The notes: generated from the sequence alone by a model not told the origin. A DNA stretch of 5,517 nt from CAMCQY01 sp044370415 (GCA_044370415.1 JBILVO010000201.1:1-5517), one strand, 5' to 3'; positions 1-5,517 are shown, numbered from the stretch's first letter. Numbers and translations are program-made.

Positions 1-152
1 GCAGAAACGACCAGGTCGCTCACCGGATCCACCGCGTGCTCTGCCTTGTAGGCCATCCGCGTCGTGCCGTTCTTCATCCGCGTGATGTGAACGCCAGGAT
101 CGCCCGGGTTATCCCCATCGTCATTCGCAGCGTTCTTTCCGGGTAGTTTCTG
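1..152 (-). pseudogene. 5'-truncated transposase remnant, runs off the left edge
   Basis: Reading the minus strand from 152 down to 1 gives about 50 codons with no stop. The peptide contains HITRMKNGTTRMAYKAEHAV followed by DPVSDLVVSA. This matches, from memory, the pattern 'AKMKDGRTHLAYKAEHAVDLETD.VVAA' in the central DDE-nuclease region of IS4/IS5/IS1182-type transposases; the D in 'HAVD' would be an early part of the catalytic core. The reading frame opens directly after the TGA (153-155) that ends the methyltransferase gene, so there is no start codon and no N-terminal DNA-binding part. The preceding residues (QKLPGKNAANDDGDNPGDPG) resemble the hydrophilic linker before this motif. The piece is therefore a decayed or recombined fragment, although the part beyond the edge is unseen. 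The exact IS family is not determined. Confidence 0.72.
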
Positions 153-932
153 TCAGCACAACTGCATCGCGATAGTCCGGATGACACCTGGGCCTTCCGG
201 CACCTCACAAATGACGTGCTGCGACTTGACTCGCAGGTTGAACGGGGGAGCAGTCAAAACAACTCCGCTGGACAGTGCCAATCGAGTACCGGCACCGACT
301 TGCTTATCCACATTTGGACGAAACGTCTCAGTCGCCGGAAGATGCTCGGTCAGTACGAGGAGCTTGTATTGCGGCAACTTTTTGACAAGCCGGGATATCC
401 GTGCATTGTCCAAGTGCTGGAGAACCTGCCGGATAAAAATCACCTCTCCATCCGGAAGAGGGTCTTCGGCCATATCCAACACAACAAACTCGACGCCAAG
501 GCCTGAGAAAATGTCTTGGTTTCGCTTAATGAGTTCCGGCACCACGTCACAAGCGACATAGCGTGCGCACTGACTCCGCAACTGCCGCCCCACGTGAAAG
601 TCACCGCACCCAAGATCAACTACGTCGAGTTTGTCTGGCATCGCAGCGAGAAAGCAGCCGACCGCTTCAATGTAGCGATGAACGATCTCGGGACTGTGAG
701 ATCCGGAGCCCGAGTAGAAATCGCCGGAGCCACCGCCCCCCCATGCATGCGATGCATAGACCGTTGAGAACACCGCACGCGCGGGCATTCCAGCGAATTC
801 CGCGTCGAGCGCACGCTGCCGCGCGGCAAGGAACTTGGCTGCGAGTCGCCTCGATCGCCATCGCAAAATCGGCTTCTGAACAATCGCTTTGACTGCCGCT
901 TTCAGCCTGCTCAAAAGGCCCGGAAGTGTCAT
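153..932 (-). CDS. Class I SAM-dependent methyltransferase, polysaccharide-cluster type
   Basis: A 259-residue cytosolic protein that probably transfers a methyl group from S-adenosylmethionine; the acceptor is unknown, with a sugar or glycan intermediate the likeliest. The SAM-binding motif I is VDLGCGDF at residues 105-112, followed by the second strand VACDVVPELI (126-135), whose D129 would contact the ribose. Residues 60-80 carry a glycine/serine-rich WGGGGSGDFYSGSGSHS segment, and 168-174 read RQVLQHL. TEHLP (195-199) and PNVDK (206-210) follow. This motif order is familiar from methyltransferases in O-antigen and exopolysaccharide clusters. Residues 1-45 form a basic, probably amphipathic helix without a clear membrane span. 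The start is fixed by an in-frame TAA only five codons upstream; no good Shine-Dalgarno is present. GC (about 48-53% in sampled lines) is far below the neighbours, suggesting horizontal origin. It lies downstream of gmd on the same strand. The methyltransferase fold is secure; the substrate is not. Confidence 0.85.
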   Translation of the reverse strand: MTLPGLLSRLKAAVKAIVQKPILRWRSRRLAAKFLAARQRALDAEFAGMPARAVFSTVYASHAWGGGGSGDFYSGSGSHSPEIVHRYIEAVGCFLAAMPDKLDVVDLGCGDFHVGRQLRSQCARYVACDVVPELIKRNQDIFSGLGVEFVVLDMAEDPLPDGEVIFIRQVLQHLDNARISRLVKKLPQYKLLVLTEHLPATETFRPNVDKQVGAGTRLALSSGVVLTAPPFNLRVKSQHVICEVPEGPGVIRTIAMQLC

Positions 933-1031
933 ATTCAGATCACATTACTTGAAAAAGCATCGAGTGTCGCCGCATGCGGGTGAGGAACGTCACGGGAGAA
1001 CCTTCGGGGGCTTTCTCGGCTGCGTGCCCGG

Positions 1032-1994
1032 TCACGCGGCGCTCCTGCCGCGGGCGGCCGCCACGAGGTGCTGGACGACGCCTTCGAGGTCGCAGGTGGC
1101 CTGCCAGCCCAGTTCGGCTCGGGCCTTGGCCGGGTTGGCGGCGCTCACGCTGATGTCGGTGGGGCGGACCAGGCCCGGGTCGGCGTCGACGTGGTCGCGG
1201 GCGGCGATCCCCACCGCGGCGAACGTGCGGTCGACGAATTCCCAGAGGGAATGGCTGCGGCCCGTGGCCACGACGAAATCATCCGGCCGGTCGTGCTGCA
1301 GGATCCGCCACATCGCCTCCACGTACTCCGGGGCCCAGCCCCAGTCGCGGCTGATGTCGACGTTGCCGAGTCCCAGCCGCTCGGGCGAGCCGTCGGCGAT
1401 CCGCACCGCGGCCGACACGATCTTTTGCGTGACGAAGTGCGGGGGCCGCAGCGGCGATTCGTGGTTGAAGAGGATGCCCGTCGAGGCGAAGAGCCCGTAG
1501 GCCTCGCGGTAGTTCGCCACGGCGTGATGGGCGGCGACCTTGGCGATCCCGTAGGGGCTGCGCGGGTTGAATCGCGTCGACTCGTCGGCGGGCTTCGTGG
1601 TGTTGCCGAACACCTCGCTCGAGCCGGCATTGTAGAACCGCACGGGCCGGCCCAGCAGCCGCAGGCACTCGAGCAGGTTCATCGTGGCGACGGTGATGCT
1701 GTCGAACGTCTCCAGCGGATGCCGGAACGACTCCGCCACAGAGCTCTGCCCGGAGAGGTTGTAGATCTCGTCGACCTGCAGCCGCTGCAGGAGCGACATC
1801 ACGCTGCTGAAGTCGGCGGGCATCGCCGAGTGGATGTTCACGCGTTCCCGGACGCCGAGCCGCCGCAGGCTGGGAAACGACGCGGTCTCATGGTCCCGCG
1901 AGCTGCCGTGCACCTCGTAGCCCTTCTCCAGGAGCAGCCGCGAGAGATACGCACCGTCCTGGCCGGAGATGCCGATGATGAGCGCCCGCTTCAT
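1032..1994 (-). CDS. gmd: GDP-mannose 4,6-dehydratase (short form)
   Basis: This enzyme converts GDP-D-mannose to GDP-4-keto-6-deoxy-D-mannose, the precursor of GDP-fucose, GDP-rhamnose and related deoxysugars for surface glycans. It is an extended short-chain dehydrogenase using NADP(H). Visible features are the Rossmann glycine motif GISGQDGAYL (8-17), the NLSGQSSVAESF segment (79-90), the active-site stretch AGSSEVFG (123-130) with S126 and E127, and the Y148-x3-K152 pair in SPYGIAKVAAHH. The family hallmark LFNHESP spans 175-181, RDWGWAPEYV spans 216-225, and RPTD spans 277-280 before the terminal LGW (295-297). At 320 residues it is shorter than the usual 340-375. Ser replaces the usual Thr of the STSE motif, and Trp the His of RDWGHA. 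The start places the Rossmann strand at residue 4, as in homologues. A related NDP-sugar dehydratase or reductase is possible, but NHESP and RDWG favour Gmd. It diverges from argB, 240 bp away. Confidence 0.88.
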   Translation of the reverse strand: MKRALIIGISGQDGAYLSRLLLEKGYEVHGSSRDHETASFPSLRRLGVRERVNIHSAMPADFSSVMSLLQRLQVDEIYNLSGQSSVAESFRHPLETFDSITVATMNLLECLRLLGRPVRFYNAGSSEVFGNTTKPADESTRFNPRSPYGIAKVAAHHAVANYREAYGLFASTGILFNHESPLRPPHFVTQKIVSAAVRIADGSPERLGLGNVDISRDWGWAPEYVEAMWRILQHDRPDDFVVATGRSHSLWEFVDRTFAAVGIAARDHVDADPGLVRPTDISVSAANPAKARAELGWQATCDLEGVVQHLVAAARGRSAA

Positions 1995-2039
1995 GAAATC
2001 GCCGTGTGGGGGGCTCCGGAAGGCCGTGCCACGAGGGCG

Positions 2040-2054
2040 GGCAGCGAGGCTGCC
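2040..2054. repeat. Inverted repeat in the gmd leader region
   Basis: GGCAGC and GCTGCC (6 bp, perfect) are separated by GAG. The hairpin lies 46 bp upstream of the gmd start on the minus strand. It has no T-tract, so it is not a terminator. It could fold in the gmd 5' leader, but no function is shown. Confidence 0.5.
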
Positions 2055-2083
2055 GCGGGGCCTGACCGAAGTCTACTCCGCGT

Positions 2084-2144
2084 TTTCCGCCTGTTCGTGT
2101 CGGCCGGACACCCTCGGGCTGTCCGGCCCCAAAGCGGGCGGAAA
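2084..2144. repeat. Nested inverted repeats in the gmd/argB divergent region
   Basis: An inner perfect 9-bp arm pair, GGCCGGACA (2102-2110) and TGTCCGGCC (2120-2128), encloses CCC-TC-GGG, which can extend the stem by three pairs with one bulged C. An outer arm pair, TTTCCGCC (2084-2091) and GGCGGAAA (2137-2144), surrounds it and can extend by four more pairs, two of them G-U, if transcribed. There is no T-tract on either side, so it does not look like an intrinsic terminator. It sits between divergent starts and could be protein-binding DNA or leader RNA. Confidence 0.6.
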
Positions 2145-2191
2145 CCCGGGTGTTTTCCGGAACGGCCGGCTTGGTAAAATGCCGGGTTTCC
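2140..2191. promoter_or_regulatory. Two inverted copies of a 19-bp motif bracketing the argB promoter
   Basis: The left copy at 2140-2158 is GGAAACCCGGGTGTTTTCC. Its reverse complement matches the right copy at 2173-2191, GGTAAAATGCCGGGTTTCC, at 15 of 19 positions. The outer ten bases (GGAAACCCGG at 2140-2149 and CCGGGTTTCC at 2182-2191) are perfectly complementary. Their centres are 42 bp apart, close to four helical turns. Each copy is itself a rough palindrome around CCCGGG or CCGGG. The predicted -10 lies inside the right copy. This layout suits an operator bound cooperatively by a repressor, but that role is inferred and no regulator is visible nearby. Confidence 0.5.
2172..2180 (+). promoter_or_regulatory. 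Putative extended -10 promoter for argBDF
   Basis: The bases TGGTAAAAT give an extended -10 (TGn) followed by TAAAAT, one mismatch from TATAAT. It is the only AT-rich hexamer of this kind in the GC-rich region just before argB. The -35 is weak (TTTTCC at 2153-2158, 16-bp spacing), which an extended -10 can offset. Transcription would start near 2187, leaving a leader of about 48 nt. Confidence 0.5.
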
Positions 2192-2195
2192 CCCA

Positions 2196-2210
2196 CGGCC
2201 CCACGGGCCG
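2196..2210 (+). repeat. Hairpin in the argB leader
   Basis: CGGCCC and GGGCCG pair perfectly (6 bp) across a CAC loop. It lies within the predicted argB 5' leader, ending 24 bases before the start codon and 8 bases before the ribosome-binding site. No T-run follows, so it does not look like an attenuator-type terminator. Confidence 0.45.
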
Positions 2211-2218
2211 CGCCCCGC

Positions 2219-2223
2219 AAGGA
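2219..2223 (+). promoter_or_regulatory. Ribosome-binding site of argB
   Basis: AAGGA lies 11 bases before the GTG at 2235. The spacing is slightly long, but it supports the GTG start, which also gives the complete N-terminal helix expected for this ArgB class. Confidence 0.5.
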
Positions 2224-2234
2224 TCCTCCGCGAC

Positions 2235-3194
2235 GTGGCCAGCACCCCTCCCATCAGCAAGGCGCAGAAGCAGGCCATCCAGAAGGCCGACACGCTCATC
2301 GAGGCGCTCGGCTGGATCCGCAAGTTTCGCGACACCACCACCGTCATCAAGCTCGGCGGGAGCGTCGTGGAGCACCCCGACTCGCTGCGCCACCTGCTGC
2401 TCGACATCGTCTTCATGTCGACGCTCGGCATGCGGGTGGTGGTCGTGCACGGCGGCGGCAAGGCGATCAGCCGCGCCATGGACACTGCCGGCATCCAGCC
2501 GCGGTTCGTGCAGGGCCGCCGCTACACCGACGAGGCGACGCTCCGGATCGTGGAGAAGGTGCTCGCCACCGAGCTCAACCACGAGCTGGCCGCGAAGATC
2601 GAGGAGTACGGCGGCCGCGCCGTCTCGCTCAACTTCCTGTCGACCAACGTGCTCTTCGGCGAGAAGCTCGCGCTGGCCGATGCCGACGGCCGTCCCGTGG
2701 ACCTGGGCCACGTCGGCGAGGTGACGCGGGTCGACAGGCTCACGATCGACAACCTCACCTACGCCGGACAGGTGCCGGTGATCCCGTCGATGGCGATCGG
2801 CCCCGACGGCGAGAAGCTCAACGTCAACGCCGACACCGCCGCCACGGCGGTCGCGGCCGCGATCGGCGCGGAGAAGCTGGTGGTGCTCAGCGACATCCCC
2901 GGCGTGCTCCGCGACGTCAACGACCCCGACAGCCTGGTCCACTCCCTCACCGCCACGGAGGCCCGCCGCCTGATCGTCGACGGCACGATCTCCGCCGGCA
3001 TGATCCCCAAGATCGAGGGCTGCCTGACGACGCTCGAGCAGGGCGTGAAGAAGATCCACATCATCGACGGCCGGCTGCGGCACTCGCTCCTGCTCGAGAT
3101 CTACACCACCAGCGGCGTCGGCACGGAACTGATCCGCGACGACGCCGTGGCCCTGTCGACCCGCTCCAGTCAGGCCGCGGCCGTCGGCCGCTAG
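2235..3194 (+). CDS. argB: Acetylglutamate kinase, arginine-sensitive type
   Basis: Phosphorylates N-acetyl-L-glutamate with ATP, the second and usually controlling step of cyclic or linear ornithine synthesis in the cytoplasm. The 319-residue protein has the amino-acid-kinase fold: VIKLGGS (37-43) with the phosphate-binding K39, the VVVVHGGGK loop (68-76), the substrate segment GRRYTDE (94-100), NVNADTAA (196-203) with D200, and AGMIPK (254-259) with K259; these correspond to E. coli K8, D162 and K217. An extra N-terminal helix (about 9-31, ending EALGWIRKF) and the C-terminal HSLLLEIYTTSGVGTELI (283-300) are hallmarks of hexameric, arginine-inhibited enzymes and are absent from the shorter E. 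coli form. The start is GTG; AAGGA lies 11 bases upstream. It is the first gene of argB-argD-argF, with a promoter candidate at 2172-2180. Arginine feedback inhibition is inferred from these signatures. Confidence 0.96.
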   Translation: MASTPPISKAQKQAIQKADTLIEALGWIRKFRDTTTVIKLGGSVVEHPDSLRHLLLDIVFMSTLGMRVVVVHGGGKAISRAMDTAGIQPRFVQGRRYTDEATLRIVEKVLATELNHELAAKIEEYGGRAVSLNFLSTNVLFGEKLALADADGRPVDLGHVGEVTRVDRLTIDNLTYAGQVPVIPSMAIGPDGEKLNVNADTAATAVAAAIGAEKLVVLSDIPGVLRDVNDPDSLVHSLTATEARRLIVDGTISAGMIPKIEGCLTTLEQGVKKIHIIDGRLRHSLLLEIYTTSGVGTELIRDDAVALSTRSSQAAAVGR

Positions 3195-3214
3195 CGTCGT
3201 CCCGTCCCCTTCCC

Positions 3215-3229
3215 TCCTCTCCGCGAGGA
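3215..3229 (+). promoter_or_regulatory. argD ribosome-binding site inside a small hairpin
   Basis: The Shine-Dalgarno GAGGA (3225-3229) is 7 bases before the argD ATG and is a good match. The preceding TCCTC (3215-3219) is its exact reverse complement, separated by five bases, so the site can fold into a 5-bp hairpin. The surrounding 3201-3222 stretch is almost pure pyrimidine. Whether the hairpin tunes argD translation is untested. Confidence 0.55.
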
Positions 3230-3236
3230 TTCATCC

Positions 3237-4463
3237 ATGGCCACCCTCGATGCCTCCCCCGCCGCCGTGGGCCCGAAGACGCAGGCGGTGATCGACGTGT
3301 TCGACCGCTACGTCGTCCCGAACTACAGGCGGTTTCCGGTGTGCCTCGTCCGCGGCGAGGGCTCGCGGGTGTGGGACGCCGAAGGGACCGAGTACCTCGA
3401 CCTCTTCCCCGGCTGGGGCTGCAACCTGCTCGGCCACTGCCCGGAGCCGGTCGTGCGGGCCGTGCAGCAGCAGATGGCGACGCTGATCCACGTGCCCAAC
3501 ACGTGGTACACGGAGCCGCAGGGGGAGTGGGCCCGCCTGCTCTCGGAGCGGTCGTTCGGCGGCCAGGCCTTCTTCTGCAACTCGGGCACCGAGGCCAACG
3601 AGGCGGCGATCAAGCTCGTGCGGCTGCGGACCGACGGCAAGCGTTACAAGATCATCACGTTTCAGGGCGGCTTCCACGGCCGCACGATGGGGAGCGTGTC
3701 GGCCACGGCGCAGCCGAAGTATCACGAGGGGCTCGGGCCGATGGTGGCCGGCTTCCAGTACGCCCCCCACGGCGATCTGGCAGCCGTCGAGAAGCTCGTC
3801 GACGAGCACACCGGCGGCATCCTCGTGGAGCCGATCCTCGGCGAGGGGGGCGTGGTGCCCGCGCCTGAGGGCTTTCTGCAGGGGCTGCGGCGGATCGCCG
3901 ACGAGCGCGACCTGCTGCTGGTCTTCGACGAGGTGCAGTGTGGCTGCGGCCGCACGGGCCGCTGGTTCGGCCACCAGCACTTCGGCGTCACGCCCGACGT
4001 GATGACGCTGGCCAAGAGCCTCTGCGCGGGCGTCGCCGGCGGCGCGATGCTCACCACCGTGGAGCTCGCAAAGCACCTGCGGCCGGGGATGCACGCGGCC
4101 ACGTTCGGCGGCAATCCGATCGCCGCGGCGGCCGGCATCGCGGCGATCCGCATGATCGAGGACCAGGGCCTGCTCGCAAACGTCGACCGCACCGCCGCGA
4201 TCTTCCGCGAGCGGCTGACGGAGTTGAAGTCCCGCTGCGACGCCGTCCGCGACGTGCGCGTGCTGGGCATGATGATCGGCGTGGAACTGTCGATCGACGG
4301 CGCCGCCGTCGTGCAGTCGTGCCTCGAGAAGCGGCTGCTCGTGAACTGCACGCAGGGCAGGGTGATCCGGCTCTTGCCGGCGATGACCCTCTCGGCGGAC
4401 GAGGTGCACGACGGCTGCGACCGGCTCGCCGAGGCCATCGTCGAGGTGGCCGCCCGGTCCTGA
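3237..4463 (+). CDS. argD: Acetylornithine aminotransferase (PLP-dependent, class III)
   Basis: Transfers an amino group from glutamate to N-acetylglutamate 5-semialdehyde to form N-acetylornithine; some family members also serve lysine synthesis. The 408-residue fold-type I enzyme shows the phosphate-binding SGTEANE (116-122), GGFHGRT (144-150), DEVQCGCGRTG (231-241) with D231 for the PLP ring nitrogen, TLAK (257-260) with K260 as the Schiff-base lysine, and AATFGGNP (287-294), whose T289 contacts the PLP phosphate. Length is normal for the family. After K260 the sequence reads SLCAGVAGGAM instead of the common ALGGGVPIGAM, an unusual variant. The ATG is supported by GAGGA 7 bases upstream. 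It follows argB by 42 bp, and its stop is 4 bp before argF, so the three are almost surely cotranscribed. Ornithine or 4-aminobutyrate aminotransferase is the main alternative by family, but the arg context settles it. Confidence 0.94.
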   Translation: MATLDASPAAVGPKTQAVIDVFDRYVVPNYRRFPVCLVRGEGSRVWDAEGTEYLDLFPGWGCNLLGHCPEPVVRAVQQQMATLIHVPNTWYTEPQGEWARLLSERSFGGQAFFCNSGTEANEAAIKLVRLRTDGKRYKIITFQGGFHGRTMGSVSATAQPKYHEGLGPMVAGFQYAPHGDLAAVEKLVDEHTGGILVEPILGEGGVVPAPEGFLQGLRRIADERDLLLVFDEVQCGCGRTGRWFGHQHFGVTPDVMTLAKSLCAGVAGGAMLTTVELAKHLRPGMHAATFGGNPIAAAAGIAAIRMIEDQGLLANVDRTAAIFRERLTELKSRCDAVRDVRVLGMMIGVELSIDGAAVVQSCLEKRLLVNCTQGRVIRLLPAMTLSADEVHDGCDRLAEAIVEVAARS

Positions 4464-4467
4464 CCCC

Positions 4468-5400
4468 ATGCCCACCACAGCCATGCGTCACCTGATCGTT
4501 CCCGAGGACCTCACGGCGCACGAGATCGAGGCCGTGTTCGCGGTCTCGCACGACCTCGAGGAAAAGTACGAGGCGGGCCGCCGCGACGCCCTCCTGCCGG
4601 GCCGCGTGCTGGCGCTCCTGTTCGAGAAGCCGAGCCTGCGCACGCGGGTGAGCTTCGAGGCGGCGATGGTGCACCTGGGCGGCTCGAGCCTGTTCCTCGG
4701 TGACGACGCCGGCTTCTCGTCATCGCGTGAGAGCGTCGCCGACTTCGGCCGCGTGCTCAGCGAGTATGTCGACGTGATCGTCTGCCGGTCGAAGTCTCAC
4801 TCCACGATCGAGCAGCTCGCGGCCGCGGCGAGCGTGCCGGTGATCAACGGCCTGTCCGACTACTGCCACCCCTGCCAGGCGTTGGCCGACGTCTACACGC
4901 TGCGGCGGCACGTCGGCCGCGTCGCCGGCCTGACGTTCACCTTCGTGGGCGACGGCAACAACGTGGCCCGTTCCCTGGCGATGCTCTGCGGCCTGCTGGG
5001 CATGCGGTTCGTGCTGGCGGCCCCGGAGGCCTACCAGTTCGACGAATCGTTCCGCGCCCACCTGCGGTCGGTCGTGCCGCAGGCCGACATCGTGGAGACC
5101 ACCGATCCGGTCGCGGCCGTGACGGGGGCGGCGGTCGTCTACACCGACGTCTGGACGAGCATGGGGCAGGAACAGGAGCGGGCCCGGCGGCTGGCCGACC
5201 TGCGGCCCTACCAGGTCAACGACGAATTGATGCATCACTGCCCCAACGCACTCTTCATGCACTGCCTGCCGGCGCGGCGGGGCGAGGAGGTCACCGACTC
5301 GGTGATCGACGGCCCGCAGAGCGTGGTGGTGGAGGAGGCGGCCAACCGCATGCACGTGCAAAAGGGTCTGCTCGCCTGGCTCCTCGGCCCGCAGAAGTGA
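4468..5400 (+). CDS. argF: Ornithine carbamoyltransferase, anabolic
   Basis: Condenses ornithine with carbamoyl phosphate to give citrulline. The 310-residue length is typical. The carbamoyl-phosphate loop is FEKPSLRTRVSFE (52-64), with SLRTR where enteric enzymes have STRTR. H111 lies in RSKSHST (107-113), and HPCQALAD (134-141) is the second phosphate/carbamoyl motif. FVGDGNNVARSLA (159-171) and DVWTSMGQE (227-235) form the ornithine domain, and HCLPARRGEEV (265-275) carries the hinge cysteine, C266. All catalytic segments look intact. The ATG is only four bases after the argD stop and has no Shine-Dalgarno, so translational coupling to argD is likely. A second in-frame ATG at 4483 (residue 6) is an alternative start. 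The family also includes N-acetylornithine and N-succinylornithine carbamoyltransferases. The SMG motif and an argD partner favour ordinary ornithine, but that is not proved here. Confidence 0.94.
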   Translation: MPTTAMRHLIVPEDLTAHEIEAVFAVSHDLEEKYEAGRRDALLPGRVLALLFEKPSLRTRVSFEAAMVHLGGSSLFLGDDAGFSSSRESVADFGRVLSEYVDVIVCRSKSHSTIEQLAAAASVPVINGLSDYCHPCQALADVYTLRRHVGRVAGLTFTFVGDGNNVARSLAMLCGLLGMRFVLAAPEAYQFDESFRAHLRSVVPQADIVETTDPVAAVTGAAVVYTDVWTSMGQEQERARRLADLRPYQVNDELMHHCPNALFMHCLPARRGEEVTDSVIDGPQSVVVEEAANRMHVQKGLLAWLLGPQK

Positions 5401-5461
5401 GCCCGCTTAGCATCACGAGCGCGGAAATATCGTGACCGCAGAGTAACCAACTCGCCCAACC

Positions 5462-5481
5462 GGCCCGGGGCAACCCCGGCC
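5462..5481 (+). terminator. Possible hairpin terminator after argF
   Basis: GG-C-CCGGGG and CCCCGGCC pair around a CAA loop (eight pairs with one bulged C), starting 62 bases after the argF stop. It is the strongest stem in the 117-bp tail (5401-5517). No T-tract follows (the next bases are CTCGCTCGG), so it does not fit a standard intrinsic terminator and may act with Rho or simply stabilise the mRNA 3' end. I see no gene in the rest of the tail. Confidence 0.35.
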
Positions 5482-5517
5482 CTCGCTCGGACGTTCGCTG
5501 CGGACATCGTGTCCTTC

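Noticed and set aside
952..979. Palindrome CCGCATGCGG (970-979) followed on the minus strand by TTTTT (956-952) as an intrinsic terminator
   Set aside because: Folded as a hairpin it has only three base pairs over a CATG loop, and the T-run is 13 bases away, too far for a standard terminator.
996..1017. Hairpin GAGAA-CC-TTCG-GG...TTCTC between gmd and the methyltransferase gene, as a gmd terminator
   Set aside because: The stem is interrupted by unpaired bases. In the direction of gmd transcription, the hairpin is followed by CCCGTGACG with no T-run.
1068..2177. Long plus-strand open frame opposite gmd (369 codons)
   Set aside because: It is antisense to a clearly conserved gmd gene. Its product is low-complexity Arg/Gly/Val/His-rich, as expected for a shadow frame in high-GC DNA.
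1995..2234. A classical ARG box (ArgR operator) upstream of argB
   Set aside because: ARG boxes are AT-rich imperfect palindromes around TGAAT...ATTCA. No such sequence is present; the dyads here are GC-rich and of a different pattern.
2150..3868. Long plus-strand frame of 572 codons overlapping argB and argD
   Set aside because: The product is almost entirely Arg/Pro/Gly/Ala without any fold motif, and it is out of frame with the conserved argB and argD genes.
3231..4484. Minus-strand frame of 417 codons opposite argD
   Set aside because: It is a His/Arg/Ala/Val-rich shadow of argD with no recognisable domain or ribosome-binding site.
5413..5435. Inverted repeat TCACGA/TCGTGA after argF
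   Set aside because: Six base pairs over an 11-base loop, with no T-run and no flanking feature; this is within chance expectation.
1..5517. CRISPR array, tRNA, rRNA or a defence/toxin-antitoxin system
   Set aside because: No regularly spaced repeats, no cloverleaf or rRNA-like stretch, and no gene of those families was seen on either strand.

Overview
The window is high-GC bacterial DNA and most resembles a planctomycete (Planctomycetota). That placement is an inference from remembered protein wording, such as the SLRTR-type ornithine carbamoyltransferase and the unusual glycine loop of the ArgD protein; no search was run. Three blocks can be seen.

Left block (1-1031, lower GC, about 50% in lines sampled inside the methyltransferase gene). 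On the minus strand, a 5'-truncated transposase remnant runs off the left edge. It abuts the stop codon of a complete class I SAM-dependent methyltransferase gene of the kind found in surface-polysaccharide clusters. Next comes a gmd-like gene (1032-1994, minus; about 72% GC in a sampled line) for GDP-mannose 4,6-dehydratase. Gmd and the methyltransferase point the same way, 97 bp apart, and together suggest the edge of a cell-surface glycan locus. The composition break and transposase scar mark an accessory, rearranged junction.

Centre (1995-2234). This is a 240-bp divergent intergenic region between gmd (leftward) and argB (rightward). It is dense in inverted repeats: two nested stems at 2084-2144, and two inverted copies of a 19-bp motif whose centres are 42 bp apart. 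The second copy contains the best promoter candidate, an extended -10 element just upstream of argB. No classical ARG box is visible.

Right block (2235-5400, plus, about 70% GC in a sampled line). A compact arginine operon, argB-argD-argF, encodes N-acetylglutamate kinase, acetylornithine aminotransferase and ornithine carbamoyltransferase. The gaps are 42 and 4 bp. These are steps 2, 4 and 6 of ornithine/citrulline synthesis; argC (step 3) and an argJ or argE function (step 5) must lie elsewhere. ArgB has the N-terminal helix and C-terminal signature of the arginine-inhibited class, so flux is probably controlled by feedback. The last 117 bp hold no gene, only a GC-rich hairpin that may end the operon.

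I found no evidence of a novel defence, CRISPR or other exotic system. The items most worth a second look are the regulatory dyads in front of argB and the mobile-element junction at the left.
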